Positions 46,354 through 57,750 of a DNA stretch of 64,000 nucleotides are shown in pieces. This stretch comes from Taudactylus pleione (Eukaryota > Chordata > Amphibia > Anura > Myobatrachidae): the NCBI GenBank assembly GCA_031769625.1, contig JAUIMM010000547.1, forward strand, positions 310,001-374,000, written 5' to 3'. A program made the position numbers and the translations under genes. Position 1 is the stretch's first letter; each line of letters begins with the position of its first letter. The notes beneath the pieces are model-generated. The model did no database searches. It was not told the DNA's origin and was given only the letters and a program-made list of their open reading frames with translations.

Positions 46354-46968
46354 TCATCTTATGATGCATTCTAGTTCAGGATTGTAATACAGTTCTTCAT
46401 TTACCTTGGTATTCATACTATCATTGTTTACCACCATCATGATTTCATTCTCCCGGTTTGCCCTAGCATTACGTTTTCCACACTTCAGCACAGTAGGAAC
46501 ACATCTGACACATAATCCAATTACTAAGATGACAACGACTATGAGGATCAGGAGCTTACCTACACTAGCAACCATTTCCTGGACCCACTCTCCTAGACCG
46601 GAGAACCGTTTCACTGGGTTCAACCAAGAGAAACACTCTTCTACCTTTTCCTCTACTTCAGCCACTGAAGCATTATGGTTCTTCCGAAATTCCCATTTTA
46701 GCAGTAGAATTTCGTCCATTTTCCGGTCTATTACCTCCTTGGGGTTAGTAGTGTTATTTGTGACATACGTGCAACACTTTACACCAAATTGGGTGGCTAA
46801 AGTCACACAGTATTCTCCAGTGACAGCTGTTAAATAATTTAACACTAACCTATGTTGCACAAGTTCTTTCTTGTAGGCCTGTAACTCCTGACCTATGTAC
46901 CTAAACGTGTCATCATACATCTCGGTGATATTATCTATCAATTTGGCAAGATCTTGAATGTACCCCAA
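46354..46968 (-). pseudogene. ERV env, transmembrane (TM) part
   Basis: A 204-codon open stretch covering the ectodomain heptad region (LVLNYLTAVTGEYC), a GVKCCTYV cysteine pair, a WLNPVKRF pre-membrane segment, a membrane span (LLILIVVVILVIGLCV) and a cytoplasmic tail. The TM subunit would anchor the envelope and drive membrane fusion. It is separated from SU by a MITE, and the fusion-peptide region is not preserved as a continuous frame. Confidence 0.85.
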
Positions 46969-47087
46969 GCGATCCTGGTGGGATCCAATGCTACTAAAAC
47001 TTGAAAGCCAGTTGTTTCACTAATCAACTGTGTGGCTTTATGTACATCACCAGGTATCATGTTTCTTTTGTCCCTGTGTTCATATTG

Positions 47088-47505
47088 TGGGTCTCATTCA
47101 GACGCTCACAAGCAGGTCGATGTTTGGCTCTGCGCACGTGCAGCAGCCGCACTGCACATGCGCAAGCCCTGGAACGAGAGAGAATTCATTTGCTCCGGGG
47201 CACACTACAAAATCGGTGGCTGACGATGTTGATCGACAGTTCGCCCCGTTTTGTAGGCATAGCGGGGGGGTGGTTCCACAAACTGAGGCGTTCCCAAGCG
47301 AACGCCTGCCATTTGTGGGCGGCCCCACTGACATCACCAGTGATGTCAGTGAGAGAGCTTCCGGCTCTATTAGAGCCGGAAGCTCTCTGGGGCTTGCGGC
47401 AGATGAGACTCTACCGCAAGGGTCTCGTCGCAAGCCCCGATGGTCGCGATGGTCTTGACCATCGCGACCATCATCCTGGCTGCTCGTTAAAGCTGTGGGT
47501 GGTAA
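47088..47505. mobile_element. Hairpin-train MITE between SU and TM, right end lost
   Basis: Starts GGGTCTCATTCAGACGC; the hairpin at 47353-47387 has arms GAGAGCTTCCGGCTC. The expected CTGAATCAGGCCC end is missing: the sequence leaves the family after AAAGCTGTGGGTGG. Confidence 0.8.
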
Positions 47506-48260
47506 AGGATAGAATGTATCATAATTATCAAACACATTTCCCCAACAAATGATCCTATCTCAGGTTCTCCCATCTGACTAACACACGTTTCTGGTTGTAT
47601 AACCCTGGCACAGTACCCTTCTGGTACCCTACCAACCATTTCTTTGGTGTCACTACGTGTATACCGATACCAGAAGTGTCTCCCACTTAATCTAATTGTG
47701 CGTAAAAGTTCAACATTTATAGGTTCATTATCAGCTCTTAGTGAGAATTTTATCATCTGGTTATTCTCAGTCACCTCCCAACTTCCTGGTTTGTTGAAGT
47801 TGGTGATGTTCAAACACAAAAGTGATCTATCTACTTGGTACTGGTGGAGTTTAAAATGAGGTGGTTTGGACATAACAAATTTTCCATCCAGCATCTTCCC
47901 TTGTTGCAATTCTAAAACCTCAGAGACATTTAATGTGAATGGCACTAACTCTACATTATGCTGTCCCTGAGGCACGTGAGAGCACGCCCAACAGTCGGTC
48001 TGGTTTAAAACTTTGCCCACCATGTTATGATAACTCTCTAAAGGATACCCACCCCAATACTGGTTATACTTAGGTTGGCACCGTTGGATGCATCTCTCAT
48101 CAACTCGGGGCCCACAAAACTCACAAATACAATATTTCTCAGATGATAAACCTTCACACTGCCTCCGAGTTTCCAGGCTAACAGATCTCTTAGCAATTAC
48201 TGCACTGAGTTTGGTCAGATACTCCCACGATTTGTTTAGCACTCCTTCTCCCGACTCCAC
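47506..48260 (-). pseudogene. ERV env, surface (SU) part
   Basis: An open stretch with many cysteines (CEFCGPRVDERC, RCQPKYNQYW) and a DCWACSHVP motif, matching the CxxC box of class I envelopes. N-glycosylation sequons such as NVSEV and NITN are present. The C-terminal end runs into the MITE at 47505, so SU is cut from TM. SU would bind a host receptor. Confidence 0.85.
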
Positions 48261-48439
48261 TCCATCGATATCACCACCAGCTCCCTCTCCGTCATCTGTC
48301 CTCCATCACGGAAACCAGAAATCCCGAAACAAACTAGGATGATGAAAACTCTGGAAGAAGACACAAACATAATCCCAGCACACCATTACTGGAACAGTGA
48401 TCTACAAATTTCTTTAGCTCTGGTGTCTCACTGCAACTT

Positions 48440-49620
48440 TTAACTCTCCCAGAACAGGCTCGCAATTGACAGGTCTACGCTATCTGCCTCAACTCCGCTT
48501 TGTATCTCCACCGGTTGGTTGACCTTTCTGCAGTGATTGGAATGGACCCAGGTATCTCTCTCTGCCACTTTCAAGGAAGTTGTACTCATCAGCAACACTT
48601 GATACGAACCTTCCCACCGATCTGTCAGACAACCTGAACGTAAGAAATTTGTGATCATAACAAATTCTCCAAGTTCAACATCATGACAGTTTGATTCTGG
48701 CATATCAGATGACAACAATTTCAGTTTCTGCTGCTGCTGCTGCTTCAACTGTTTACTCATTGTTATAAGATACCTTACAGTAACCTTGTTGATACTCTTC
48801 AAATCTTCCTGCAGATTTATAATCAAATAAGGTTGTCTACCAAACAGTATCTCAAAGGCGGACAGATTAAGAGGGGGTCTACTAGTGGTAGTGCTTCTGG
48901 CCACCCCAGTCCAGTTCTACCATGATCTTACTTAGTTTGTTCTTAATAGTACCGCTCATCCTCTCCACCTTGGCGCTGGCTTGCGGTTGGTAAGTGGTGT
49001 GAAGTCTACTATTAATACCCATCAACTTACACATGTTCTGGAAGACATCACCTGTGAAATGAGTACCCCTATCACTTTCAATAATTCTAGGGATACCGTA
49101 CCTGCATACAAATTCCTGAACAATCTTTTTAGCAGTAAACACAGCAGTATTAGTGGCAGCTGGATATGTCTCTACCCAATTAGAAAACACATCTGTACAA
49201 ACTAATACATACTTGAGGTTCCTGCAGGATGGTAATTGGATGAAATCAATTTGTATTACCTGAAAAGGTCCGACTGTCGGAGGGATGTGAGATGGCTCGG
49301 TTGGTATTGCCTTCCCAATGTTTTTCCTAAAGCAGGTCAGACAGGACATTGCTCTTTTCCGCTTGAGAAGAAAAACCCAGTATGCTCTCAGCAATTTGCA
49401 CATACTTTGTTTACCCAGATGAGTCAGCCAATGTGCCGCCTCAGCCAGGCTTGGGTATCATGCCTTGGGGGCCACCGGCTTACCTTGTCCATCTCTCCAG
49501 AGTCCAGAGGACTCTTGCCCACCTCCCTTGGATCTCCAGGCTGCCTTTTCCTGAATGGAACACAAATTTTGCATCTCAATTAATTTCTGCATATCCATCA
49601 TTTGGAAAACCATCATCTTA
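48440..49620 (-). pseudogene. ERV integrase
   Basis: The zinc-binding region (HWLTHLGKQS, CLTCFRKN) lies near 49330-49450. The catalytic core has IQIDFIQLP, ESDRGTHFTGDVF and QASAKVERM, giving the D, D and E. The C-terminal domain (GEFVMITNF, RWEGSYQVLL) ends at 48440. At least two frame changes separate the pieces (about 49400 and 48890). It would insert viral DNA into the genome. Confidence 0.9.
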
Positions 49621-50522
49621 TCAACTGGTATGTTAACTCTTAAACCTGCTGCCCACTTGGCAGCTTTTTCTGCTCTATTATTGCCCAGTGACACTGGATC
49701 ATCCTCACATGTATGGGCTTTACACTTAATGACAGCCACTGCCTTAGGCATTTAAATCGCTGTCAATAGTCCTTTTATATGTTTGGAATGTGCGACTGGT
49801 GTGCCTGCTGCTGTCATAAAATTTCTTAGACGCCATAGAGCACCAAAATCATGTACTACCTTGAAGGCGTACCTAGAGTCAGTGTAGATATTAGCAGATT
49901 TGCCTTTTGCCAATTCACACGCTCTTCTTAGTGCCACTAGCTCCGCCACTTGGGCCGAGTGAGGTGGACCAAGGGGTTCGGCTTCTATGATGTCCTCGTC
50001 ATTTACAACAGCATAACCTGTGCATAACTCTCCTGTGTCAGTTTGTCTATGACAACTCCTATCCGTGTAAAACGTCAAATCTGCATTTTCCATTGGTGTA
50101 TCATGTATGTCAGGCCTAGCTGTAAAGGTTTGATTCAAATAATCCATACAGTCATGTGCATCAGTATACCTGCAAATGGTGATGTTTGTACGTGCTATCA
50201 GGGCTAGTTCCCATTTTGTGAACCTAGCTGAGGAGACATGTCTGGTTTGGGCTAAATTTAGCAAAGCAGATACTGCATGGGGTGTATAGACAGTTGTATC
50301 ATGCCCTAACACTACGTCTTCGCTCTTGTTTACCAAAAGAGCGGTTGCAGCAACACTTCTTAAACACGTTGGGAGTGATCTTGCCACAGTGTCCAATTGG
50401 GCACTGTAGTATGCTACAGGTCTACTAGTGTCACCATGTCTTGGTGTGAGGACACCTGCTGCGCAACCGTCAGCTTCCATACAATATAATTCAACAGGTT
50501 TTTCATAATCAGGTATTCCCAA
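49621..50522 (-). pseudogene. ERV RNase H and connection domain
   Basis: A mostly open stretch: RPVAYYSAQLDTVARSLP, then FYTDRSCHR, AELVALRRACELAKG and IYTDSRYAF, which supply acidic RNase H residues, and finally HTCEDDPVSLGNNRAEKAA after a frame break near 49752. It degrades RNA in RNA/DNA hybrids. The N-terminal side is cut off by the MITE at 50618-51072. Confidence 0.88.
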
Positions 50523-50617
50523 TGCAGGTGCTCTTGTCAGACTGTCCTAAAGGTTAAGGAAAGCCTGCTCTGTTTGCTCTGTGTGTACAACACGATCGGG
50601 CTTTGAGGAAGAGACTA

Positions 50618-51072
50618 AGGCCCTCATTCAGACCCGGTCACAAGCACTGATTGCTCACAACCGGGTCGATGTTTAGGCCCTGCTCACACGCAGCGGCCGC
50701 ACTGCGCGTGCGCAAGCCCCGGAGTGAGAGAGAAATTCTCTCGCTCCGGAGCTCACTACAAAAGAGGCGGCTGTCGATGTTGAGCGACAGCTCGCCCCAT
50801 TTTGTAGGTGGGGTGGGGGGGTGGCTACACAAATGGAAGGCGTTCCTGATGGAATGCCTACCATTTTGTGGGCGGCAACACTGACATCAGCAGTGATGTC
50901 AGTGGGGAGCTTCCTGCTTGACCATCGTGACCATCAACCTGCTCAGTCACTAAAGCTGTGGGTGTTAACCCACAGCTTAGCTAGCGACCAGGAGGCCGCA
51001 CTTGAAACGTGAAGCGGCCGCCCTCATTCAGAGAGAGCGCTCGCTTCTTGCAACTACCTCTGAAAGAGGGCC
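50618..51072. mobile_element. Hairpin-train MITE in ERV pol, 455 bp, TSD TAA
   Basis: The ends GGCCCTCATTCAGACCC and TCTGAAAGAGGGCC are flanked by TAA on both sides (50615-50617, 51073-51075). Its inverted sequence resembles the MITE at 56448 most closely (GGGCGGCCGCTT, CCTGGTCGCTAGCTAAGC). Confidence 0.9.
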
Positions 51073-51075
51073 TAA

Positions 51076-52022
51076 GTCCTGCAATGGTAAAGCCAAAATA
51101 GAAAAACCTGGGATCCATGATCTACAGTATCCACACATTCCCAAGAATATATGGATTTGCTGTTGGCTTTGCGGCAATGTCATGGTCTGTATGGCCTGGA
51201 TTCTGTCAGTAGTCAGATGTCGTAGACCCTGGGTTAGGCAGTGTCCCCAGTATTTAACATTAGTCTGGCATGGCTGTAATTTGTGCTTAGCAACCTTGTG
51301 TCCTGTCTGTGAGAGATGAAGCAACAGTAGTTCAGTTTCATTTAAACATGACATAAACAAATCAGAACACAACAACAAATCGTCTACATATTGTATTAGA
51401 ACAGATCCAGGCGTGTAAGGCCTGGGAGAAGATACTGGGGCTGTCTATAAAACCCTGAGGCAATCATGTCCATGTGTATTGTACCCCCCTGTATGTGAAT
51501 GCAAATAGTTACTGACAGTCAGGATGAAGAGGGACAGAGAAGAAGGCAGAACAGAGGTCAATGACAGTAAAATGGGTTGCATTTGGTGGGATCTGCATGA
51601 GTATGACAGCTGGGTTTGGCACTACAGGGAATTGGCTCTCAACTACCTTATTAACCCCTCTAAGGTCCTGTACTAGCCTATAACCGCTCCCACCACTCTT
51701 CTTCACAGGAAAGATGGGACTGTTGGCTACACTAGCTGTACAGACTAAAATCCCCTGCTGGAGCAATCTCTCAATTATGGGATAAACCCCTAACTCCACC
51801 TCTGGTTTTAAAGGGTACTGAGGAATTTTTGGAGCTTGCCTACCACTTTTTTAAATTTACCATTACGGGAGCTACATTTGCCATCAATCCTGTGTCCTGT
51901 CCATCTTTGGTCCAAAGGGAATCCGGTATTTGAGATAACATCTCCTTTACCTGTGATGGACTTTGTTCTAGGATGGTAGAGTGAAGCATTAACCTTTGTG
52001 GAGTGTCCAATATATCCCTCAC
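51076..52022 (-). pseudogene. ERV reverse transcriptase
   Basis: Reading right to left: GIPRPS-like lead-in lost, then IERLLQQGILVCTASVANS, FPVKKSGGSGYRLVQDLRG and HFTVIDLCSAFFSVPLHPD, then broken frames that still show WTRLPQGF-like and IDSPSIF-like sequence, a YVDD catalytic box at 51390-51379, and finally VKYWGHCLTQGLR. It copies viral RNA to DNA. Several frameshifts and stops occur around 51400-51510 and near 51840. Confidence 0.88.
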
Positions 52023-52023
52023 C

Positions 52024-52344
52024 TCATGCGCAACTCTCTGGGATATCTAAAAATATACCATCATGGCTACAATAAATGACACATCCCACTTTACACAACA
52101 AATCCCTTCCCAGAAGATAGGTAGGAGCCGCCGCTGTCAGGAGAAAGGAATGCCTGGTATGCAAAGGCCCGATAGTAACCTCTGCAGATTTGGTTAAAGG
52201 ATAATGCTGCACTTTACCCATTACCCCCATTGCTGGTACTGTCTTGCTGATCACCTGTAAATTGGATGGAGAATTTAACACTGATCTGGTTGCCCCTGTG
52301 TCTACAAGAAAATAATGTTTGGTACCAGCTACATCAATTATCAT
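52024..52344 (-). pseudogene. ERV protease
   Basis: An aspartic protease with the active-site motif FLVDTGATRSVL and the C-terminal LLGRDLL flap/core motif, over about 106 codons. It would cleave Gag and Pol. It lies between gag and RT, in the expected order. Frame continuity with its neighbours is lost. Confidence 0.9.
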
Positions 52345-52552
52345 TATAGGTTCTTCCCTAGTATCCCCAGTTAACTTGACTGGCTGGAGACTACAGGTGT
52401 GAGCTGACCCCTAGAGCTGACTGTCTTCATCCAGTAAAGCATTTACTGCCATGATGTGAACAGGTGATTATTGGAACTGTTCTGACTGTTGTGGGTGCCC
52501 CTTCTGTGGGTATCTCGGTATTCCCTGGTTTGGTGGTTCCCACTTTCTAGCT

Positions 52553-54227
52553 TTACAAAACCTACTTATGTGTCACTCCTTGTTACAAATATAACACCTT
52601 CATGGTTGACGTGTATTGAAAGGTTGTTGTTGTGTGGGTTGGGGAGTGTGGAAAGATTGTGGTTGTGTATGGGGATATGGGTTTGGAGGTTGTGTGGGGT
52701 GAGTGTATTGTGGCTGTGTGTGATAAGAGTGCTGCGGTCCAGAGCTTGAATACTAAAAGCCATTAGTTTCTCGCTCTGCATTTCTCTCTTCCTAAGGATG
52801 TTTTTATCATGTTCAATTGCAGATTCCCTGAGTGTGTCTACCGTAACTCCCCTCCATCCAGGAAGTGAGGTTTGAACCCTGGTCTTTAGAGTGTCTTTAA
52901 GACCATCCATAAGCACCGTTATGGTAATTTCCCTGTGGTGTGTGCTGTACTTTATATCTTCTATACCTGTGTATTGGGTAATAGTCTGCAGCGCTCTGGT
53001 GAAATAATCTGCTGCATACTCACTCTCTTTCTGCTTAATTGTAAAAATTTTACTCCAGTTAACTACTACTGGTAAATATACGGCCAATTGGGTGACAATG
53101 CGGGTTATGTTGTCCTAATTGCCTTCATCAGTTATGGGACCATCCAATACACAGGATGTGATAAACTTTTTCATGTCAGTATTGTGTGGAAGACATGCCC
53201 GTATTACCACTCACCAATCTTTGTTGGTTGGCTCATGAGCATTACCTAAATCCTTTACAAATCTCTGGCACTTTGCTAGTTCTTTCCTAGGGTCAGGGAA
53301 ATCTGTCATTATGGAATGTAGTTCTGCTCTTGTCCATGGACAATGCATCGCTACATTCCTTGTGGCCACTACACCATGTGCGTCTGGATTCCCATTGGGA
53401 ACAGTTATTGTCCGAACGGGATGGATGCCTGCCACACTGCTACCTTTGGCCTTACTACCTGGTGGAGGGTTCAGCCTATTACTACTACGTATGGTATTAA
53501 CAACCTCTGCTACTGTTACAGTGGGTGTTAATACTTCCTGCACTATCAATGGTGGGGCTACCTCCACTAATGGTACTGGTGGGGCAGCTACCTGTGCTTG
53601 CTGTGATGGTACATTTAACATTTGGGCAACATGGGAAAGAGCTGACATTACAACAGATTCATCATCTGCATTATAAACATGTTCCTTACAGTTTCTCAGG
53701 AGAGGGTACAAGTTACTTGTTACATTTTTATGAGTTTTGAGATCGACTGTACCTTCACCCCAATCCGCATAGGGCGGAAATGGTGTGCATGCGCTACTAA
53801 CATTCCCTTCGACAATGCTACCTTGCCGTGCATGCGCGCTCCTTTGCGGCATGCACACAATGCTATTTAGCGTTGCATACGCACTCCCTTGTGGCGTGGG
53901 TGCGACACTAGTTTGCGTTGCATGCACACCGCTAAGCCACATGTTCCCCTCATGCTGCCACAACTTTAAACAATCATTAAACTTTATCCTTTTCTCTAGA
54001 GATTTCACTAAACATATACTGTCTCTGACATTATTCAGTACCTCCGAATCAAAGCTACCAATCTTAGGAAAAGGTTTTCTACATTTCTTAGTCATCTTGA
54101 CCCATATGTCACAGTACGCCGTAGCGTACGCACCATATTTTTTAAACATGACATACCTGGCCGAACCAGTCGGCCCTTCCACCAGCAGCACATCATCGAC
54201 CATTTCCAGAGATTGCCTCGCACCCAT
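52553..54227 (-). pseudogene. ERV gag
   Basis: Starts MGARQSLEM, with a glycine at position 2 that fits N-myristoylation of a matrix protein. A proline-rich linker follows, then a capsid (CPWTRAELHSIMTDFPDP, FVKDLGNAH, a major-homology-like ESEYAADYFTRALQ) and a nucleocapsid zinc knuckle of the CX2CX4HX4C type at 52600-52553. In-frame stops occur at 53211-53213, about 53116, and twice around the zinc knuckle, one of them inside it. Otherwise the frame is continuous. Gag would assemble the particle and package RNA. Confidence 0.9.
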
Positions 54228-54230
54228 CTG

Positions 54231-54892
54231 AGAAAACGCTTACCAATTTCTAGAGAATTTTCATTGGTGAATGATTTTCAGTGAGCTACGTTCACGCACT
54301 CCCTCCTGTTATGCACAGCCAGCCCGTTAAACATCTCAGTCAGCTTGCATAACGTGGAGCAGAATAACCACCTATGTAAATTATTCTACCTGCGGCAAAT
54401 TCAACCCAAGCTTCATCCCGTTATGCACCCGATAAGGGAAATTGTCAGTATGCATAAACGAGGAGTAAAATAACCACCTAGCTGATTATTTTAGTTGTGA
54501 TGAATTTATCTCAAGCTTCACCACTTGCTTCCTACTTTGAGTTTACTCCCAGCTGGTAGCATCTAGGAGTTCCAATAACTCCTAACCTTGCCAGTAGTTT
54601 CACTCCCACAACAACCCACTTCATAATCACAGTTTATATAACCATGCGGTCCAATCGCATTGCCCAAAGAACCAATCTGATCAGCGGACTTTGCGATTAA
54701 TGGGTGTCGGACCAAGGAACCCCTCAGTTTCTCGATAACCACAATGTACCTGGTTTGTACACTGGCCCAGTGCACCTACTGAGTTTCAACCTAGGCTTAA
54801 CACAGTAGCCTCCACTTTACAATCACACATTTCAATTACATGCACCTCTTCTGTGCAGAAAAAAAAAATTAAACCTTTTCCCTAAATATAGT
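54231..54892 (-). other. ERV leader region
   Basis: Non-coding sequence between gag and the 5' LTR. It contains the imperfect repeat AATAACCACCTA (about 54364 and 54470) near AAGCTTCATC/AAGCTTCACC. No primer-binding site was recognised here or directly beside the LTR. Confidence 0.45.
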
Positions 54893-54900
54893 AGTGTAAT

Positions 54901-55417
54901 GGGAAGCAATCGGGAAGCCGACTGCCTATATACCGGCAGCCGGCTTCCCGACTGTCTTATCCCGGCAAGGGTAAAATGCCGGGCGTCTGGATGTAGATGC
55001 CCGCATTTCCCCGACGCCGCGAGCGGACAGCCGCGGGGGGGAGGGTTAGGTTTAGGGCTCCCGGGGGGGGCTTAGGGTTAGGCACCCCCCCGGGAGGGTT
55101 AGGCTAGGGGGGGAGGGTTAGGCACCCCCGGGGGGGACTTAGGGTTAGGCACCCCCCCGGGGGACTTAGGTTTAGGCAGCGGGGAAGGGGGTGGTTAGGG
55201 TTAGGCACTTAGAGGGGGGATTAGGGTTAGTGTTAGGCACCCCTAAGGAGGGTTAGAGTTAGGGGGGTTAGGTTAGGTTAGTGGATACTTACCTATCCAC
55301 GATCGGGATTTCCAGCGCTGTCGGGCTTCCGCTGCGTCGCACTCTGCTCCTGTCGGGCTGATGCTGACGGGAATCGAACCGCTGGCCATGCAGCCGACGG
55401 TATATCATACCCATTCC
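54901..55417. mobile_element. hAT-like element with telomere-like runs, copy 2 (inverted)
   Basis: Flanked by exact AGTGTAAT (54893-54900, 55418-55425). Interior GGGTTAGG/TTAGGGTTAGGC blocks alternate with G-runs and CCCGGGGGG. Its ends, GCAATCGGGAAGCCG and TATATCATACCCATTCC, match the ends of 23380-23935 in reverse. It is inserted in the ERV leader. Confidence 0.8.
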
Positions 55418-55615
55418 AGTGTAATTCAGAGGTTTAACAAGCAATCACGCTATGAATACAATGACTGTTTGAACACATGGCAGCAATACAGGAAACATGC
55501 GTATGCTATTGTACGACTTACCCTTTCACACAAACTTCTAATCAGCGCTCCTTGAACTCACACAATAACTGATATCGGTTTCTCAACATTGAATGGTAGC
55601 AGGTTTTCGAACACA

Positions 55616-56098
55616 GGGCCTGATTCAGACCCACTCGCGAGCGCTGAGTGCTCGCAAGCGGGTCGATGTTGGCCCAGTGCGCATGCGCATGACAGAGGCA
55701 TCTCCGTAGTGCGCATGCGTGAGACCCGGATAGCGACGGGCAAGCCGTCGCTCCGGGTCTCGCTACAAAAGGGGCGTGCTGTCGATGTTGAGTGACAGCA
55801 CGCCCCCTTTGGTGGGCGGGCCGGGGGTGTGGCTGCACAGATGGAGGTGTTCCCATGGGAATGTCTACAGTCTAGGGCCGGCCCCACTGACATCACAAGT
55901 GATGTCAGTGGGTGGACTTCTTGCTCTGTAAGAGCAAGAAGTCCACTGGGACTTGCGTCAATGAGACCCTACCACAAGGGTCTCGTCGCAAGTCCGATGG
56001 TCGCGATGGTCTTGACCGTCGCGACCATCATCCTGGCTGCTCACACTAAAATACATTAGACGGGCCCTGATTCAGAGCGAGCGCTCTGAATCAGGCCC
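55616..56098. mobile_element. Hairpin-train MITE in the ERV leader, 483 bp, TSD ACA
   Basis: The ends GGGCCTGATTCAGACCC and CTCTGAATCAGGCCC are flanked by ACA on each side (55613-55615, 56099-56101). The hairpin at 55912-55946 has arms GTGGACTTCTTGCTC. Confidence 0.92.
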
Positions 56099-56353
56099 AC
56101 AGTGCATTCTTTCCTGCGTATGGCGCCGTCCACCCTTTGTTGAGAGATTGATAACCGTGTGTTACCATGTAAATTCCAGTAGCATGACCTCACTATGAGT
56201 CGCTATTTAGTGTTGCAAGTCGCACAAGAAATAATTGCTTTCCAGACTTTGAGTGTTGTTCCAAAGCACAAAAAGTTATTATTCACATAAAAGTATTCAG
56301 TTACACACCTTGATCGAAATACAATTAGCGCAAAAGATTATACATTCACAAGG

Positions 56354-57703
56354 TACAGTCGATACATATGCAAGCGCTCTGGATTCCCAGCATTAAAGGT
56401 GAAGCCTACTTCAAAAGAAAGAACATGGTGACTGACTACTGGACATAGGTCCTCATTCAGAGGCGCTCGCAAAATGCAAGCGCTCATTCTGAATGTGGGC
56501 GGCCGCTTGTCTTTTGAAGTGCGGCCTCCTGGTCGCTAGCTAAGCTGTGGGTTACCACCCACAGCTTTAGCGACCAGGTTGATGGTCGCAATGGTCAAGA
56601 CCATCGCGACCATTGGTGCTTGCGACGAGACCCTTGAGGTTGGGTCTCGGCAACCGCAAGCCCCAGGGAGCTTCCTGTTCTGATCGAGCATAAAACTCCC
56701 CACTGACATCACTGCTGATGTCAGTGCGGCCGCCCACAAACTCCATTTGTGAAACCACCCCCCCTCCCCACCTACTAAATGGGGCAAGCTGTCATCAACA
56801 GCCGCCCCGTTGGTAGTGAGCCCGGAGCGAGAGAATTTCTCTCTCGCTCCAGGGCTTGCGCACTTGCAGTGCGACCACTGCGCGTGCGACGGGCCTAACC
56901 ATCAACCCACTTGCGAGCACTCAGCGCTTGCGAGTGGGTCTGAATGAGGTCCTTAGAGCGCTTGAATATATACTGTACAGAGAGCGGGCAATACAATAGA
57001 AACGAGTTGGTGTAGTCCCATTGGTTCTTCCTCTTGGTTCTTCTGTTACGATACAGTTCATAGGACAATTTGTACAGTAGTGGTTCAGCCCTCCAACGGC
57101 TCTTATTGTGTGTTTTCCCGCCGAATAACTAATCAATAGACACTACATACAAAGTACATTCTATCACCTAATTCTCTATAATTCATAACTTGCAGACGCA
57201 TGTTGCAATCTCCTTGCCGATGGAACCGGAGATCTGCAAATAAACAGTGGTTTAGAATGGCACCAAACATGGTCTGCTTATTATGTACTAAACCTTAGAT
57301 ATCAAATACATTAATTTCACAACATAATTGATAATGAATAAAAACCTCTAATATTAACCTTAATGCTAGGGAACCTTTTAGTGTAAGTATACAATGTGTA
57401 AGTTTGGGGATATTTAAGTAAAGACGCTAGTATGCGTTGTGTGACTACGTGTTTGTGGAGTACACCATGGCACGTGCTTTGCGGGGTTGTGCATATCATG
57501 TGTATTAATTAATGTACGTATTGTATTGTAAGGACTTTTAATGTAGGGCAGTGGCAGAGCACAACGCTAATAATCATAATATGGCGCCGTACACGGAGGT
57601 ATTATGTAGGCGCCGCAAGATGGCGTTGGGCGGACAACGCAAAATGGCGTCGTGCAGATATTATTTTTCAATTTAGGTCTCAACCAACCATCCGCTTTCG
57701 ACA
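56354..57703 (-). repeat. ERV 5' LTR (contains a MITE)
   Basis: On the minus strand it starts TGTCGAAAGCGGATGG at 57703. About 845 bp without the MITE at 56448-56952. The U5 end reads CGACTGTACC here against CGACTGTACA in the other LTR. No TGG-type primer site follows. Confidence 0.88.
56448..56952. mobile_element. Hairpin-train MITE in the 5' LTR, 505 bp
   Basis: The ends GGTCCTCATTCAGAGG and CTGAATGAGGTCC are flanked by ATA on the left and TTA on the right. It sits at the same LTR site as the MITE at 44747 but resembles the copy in pol (50618-51072) more closely. Confidence 0.88.
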
Positions 57704-57750
57704 GCTGATTGGTTGGTACTTTACCACTCTCCACTTTATCTTTCTCCAAG
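57704..57750. mobile_element. Right half of the split palindromic MITE
   Basis: GCTGATTGGTTGGTACTTTA through TTTCTCCAAG is the inverse of 44542-44645. It is cut again by another MITE. The last piece, CCAAGGCT...ACTCCCCC, is at about 58664-58684 and is followed by CATTG, matching the CATTG at 44537-44541. Confidence 0.8.

Larger units (their letters stand above)
44646..57703 (-). mobile_element. Class I (gamma/epsilon-like) endogenous retrovirus provirus, 13 kb, inactive
   Basis: Minus-strand provirus with 5' LTR at right and 3' LTR at left, and gag, protease, RT, RNase H, integrase and env in the standard order. GCTG is present on both sides (44642-44645, 57704-57707), consistent with a 4-bp target duplication. 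Over about 200 aligned bases the LTRs differ at 14 positions by my count, so the insertion is old. Every gene is broken by stops or frameshifts, and five Harbinger-type MITEs plus one telomere-like element lie inside it. The CWAC motif in SU, the class I-like TM and the YVDD box suggest gamma/epsilon affinity; the genus is not proven. Confidence 0.92.

Noticed and set aside
55369..55380. GGTTCGATTCCC on the minus strand, matching a tRNA B box
   Set aside because: No A box at proper distance and no cloverleaf; copy 1 of the element does not keep the motif exactly.
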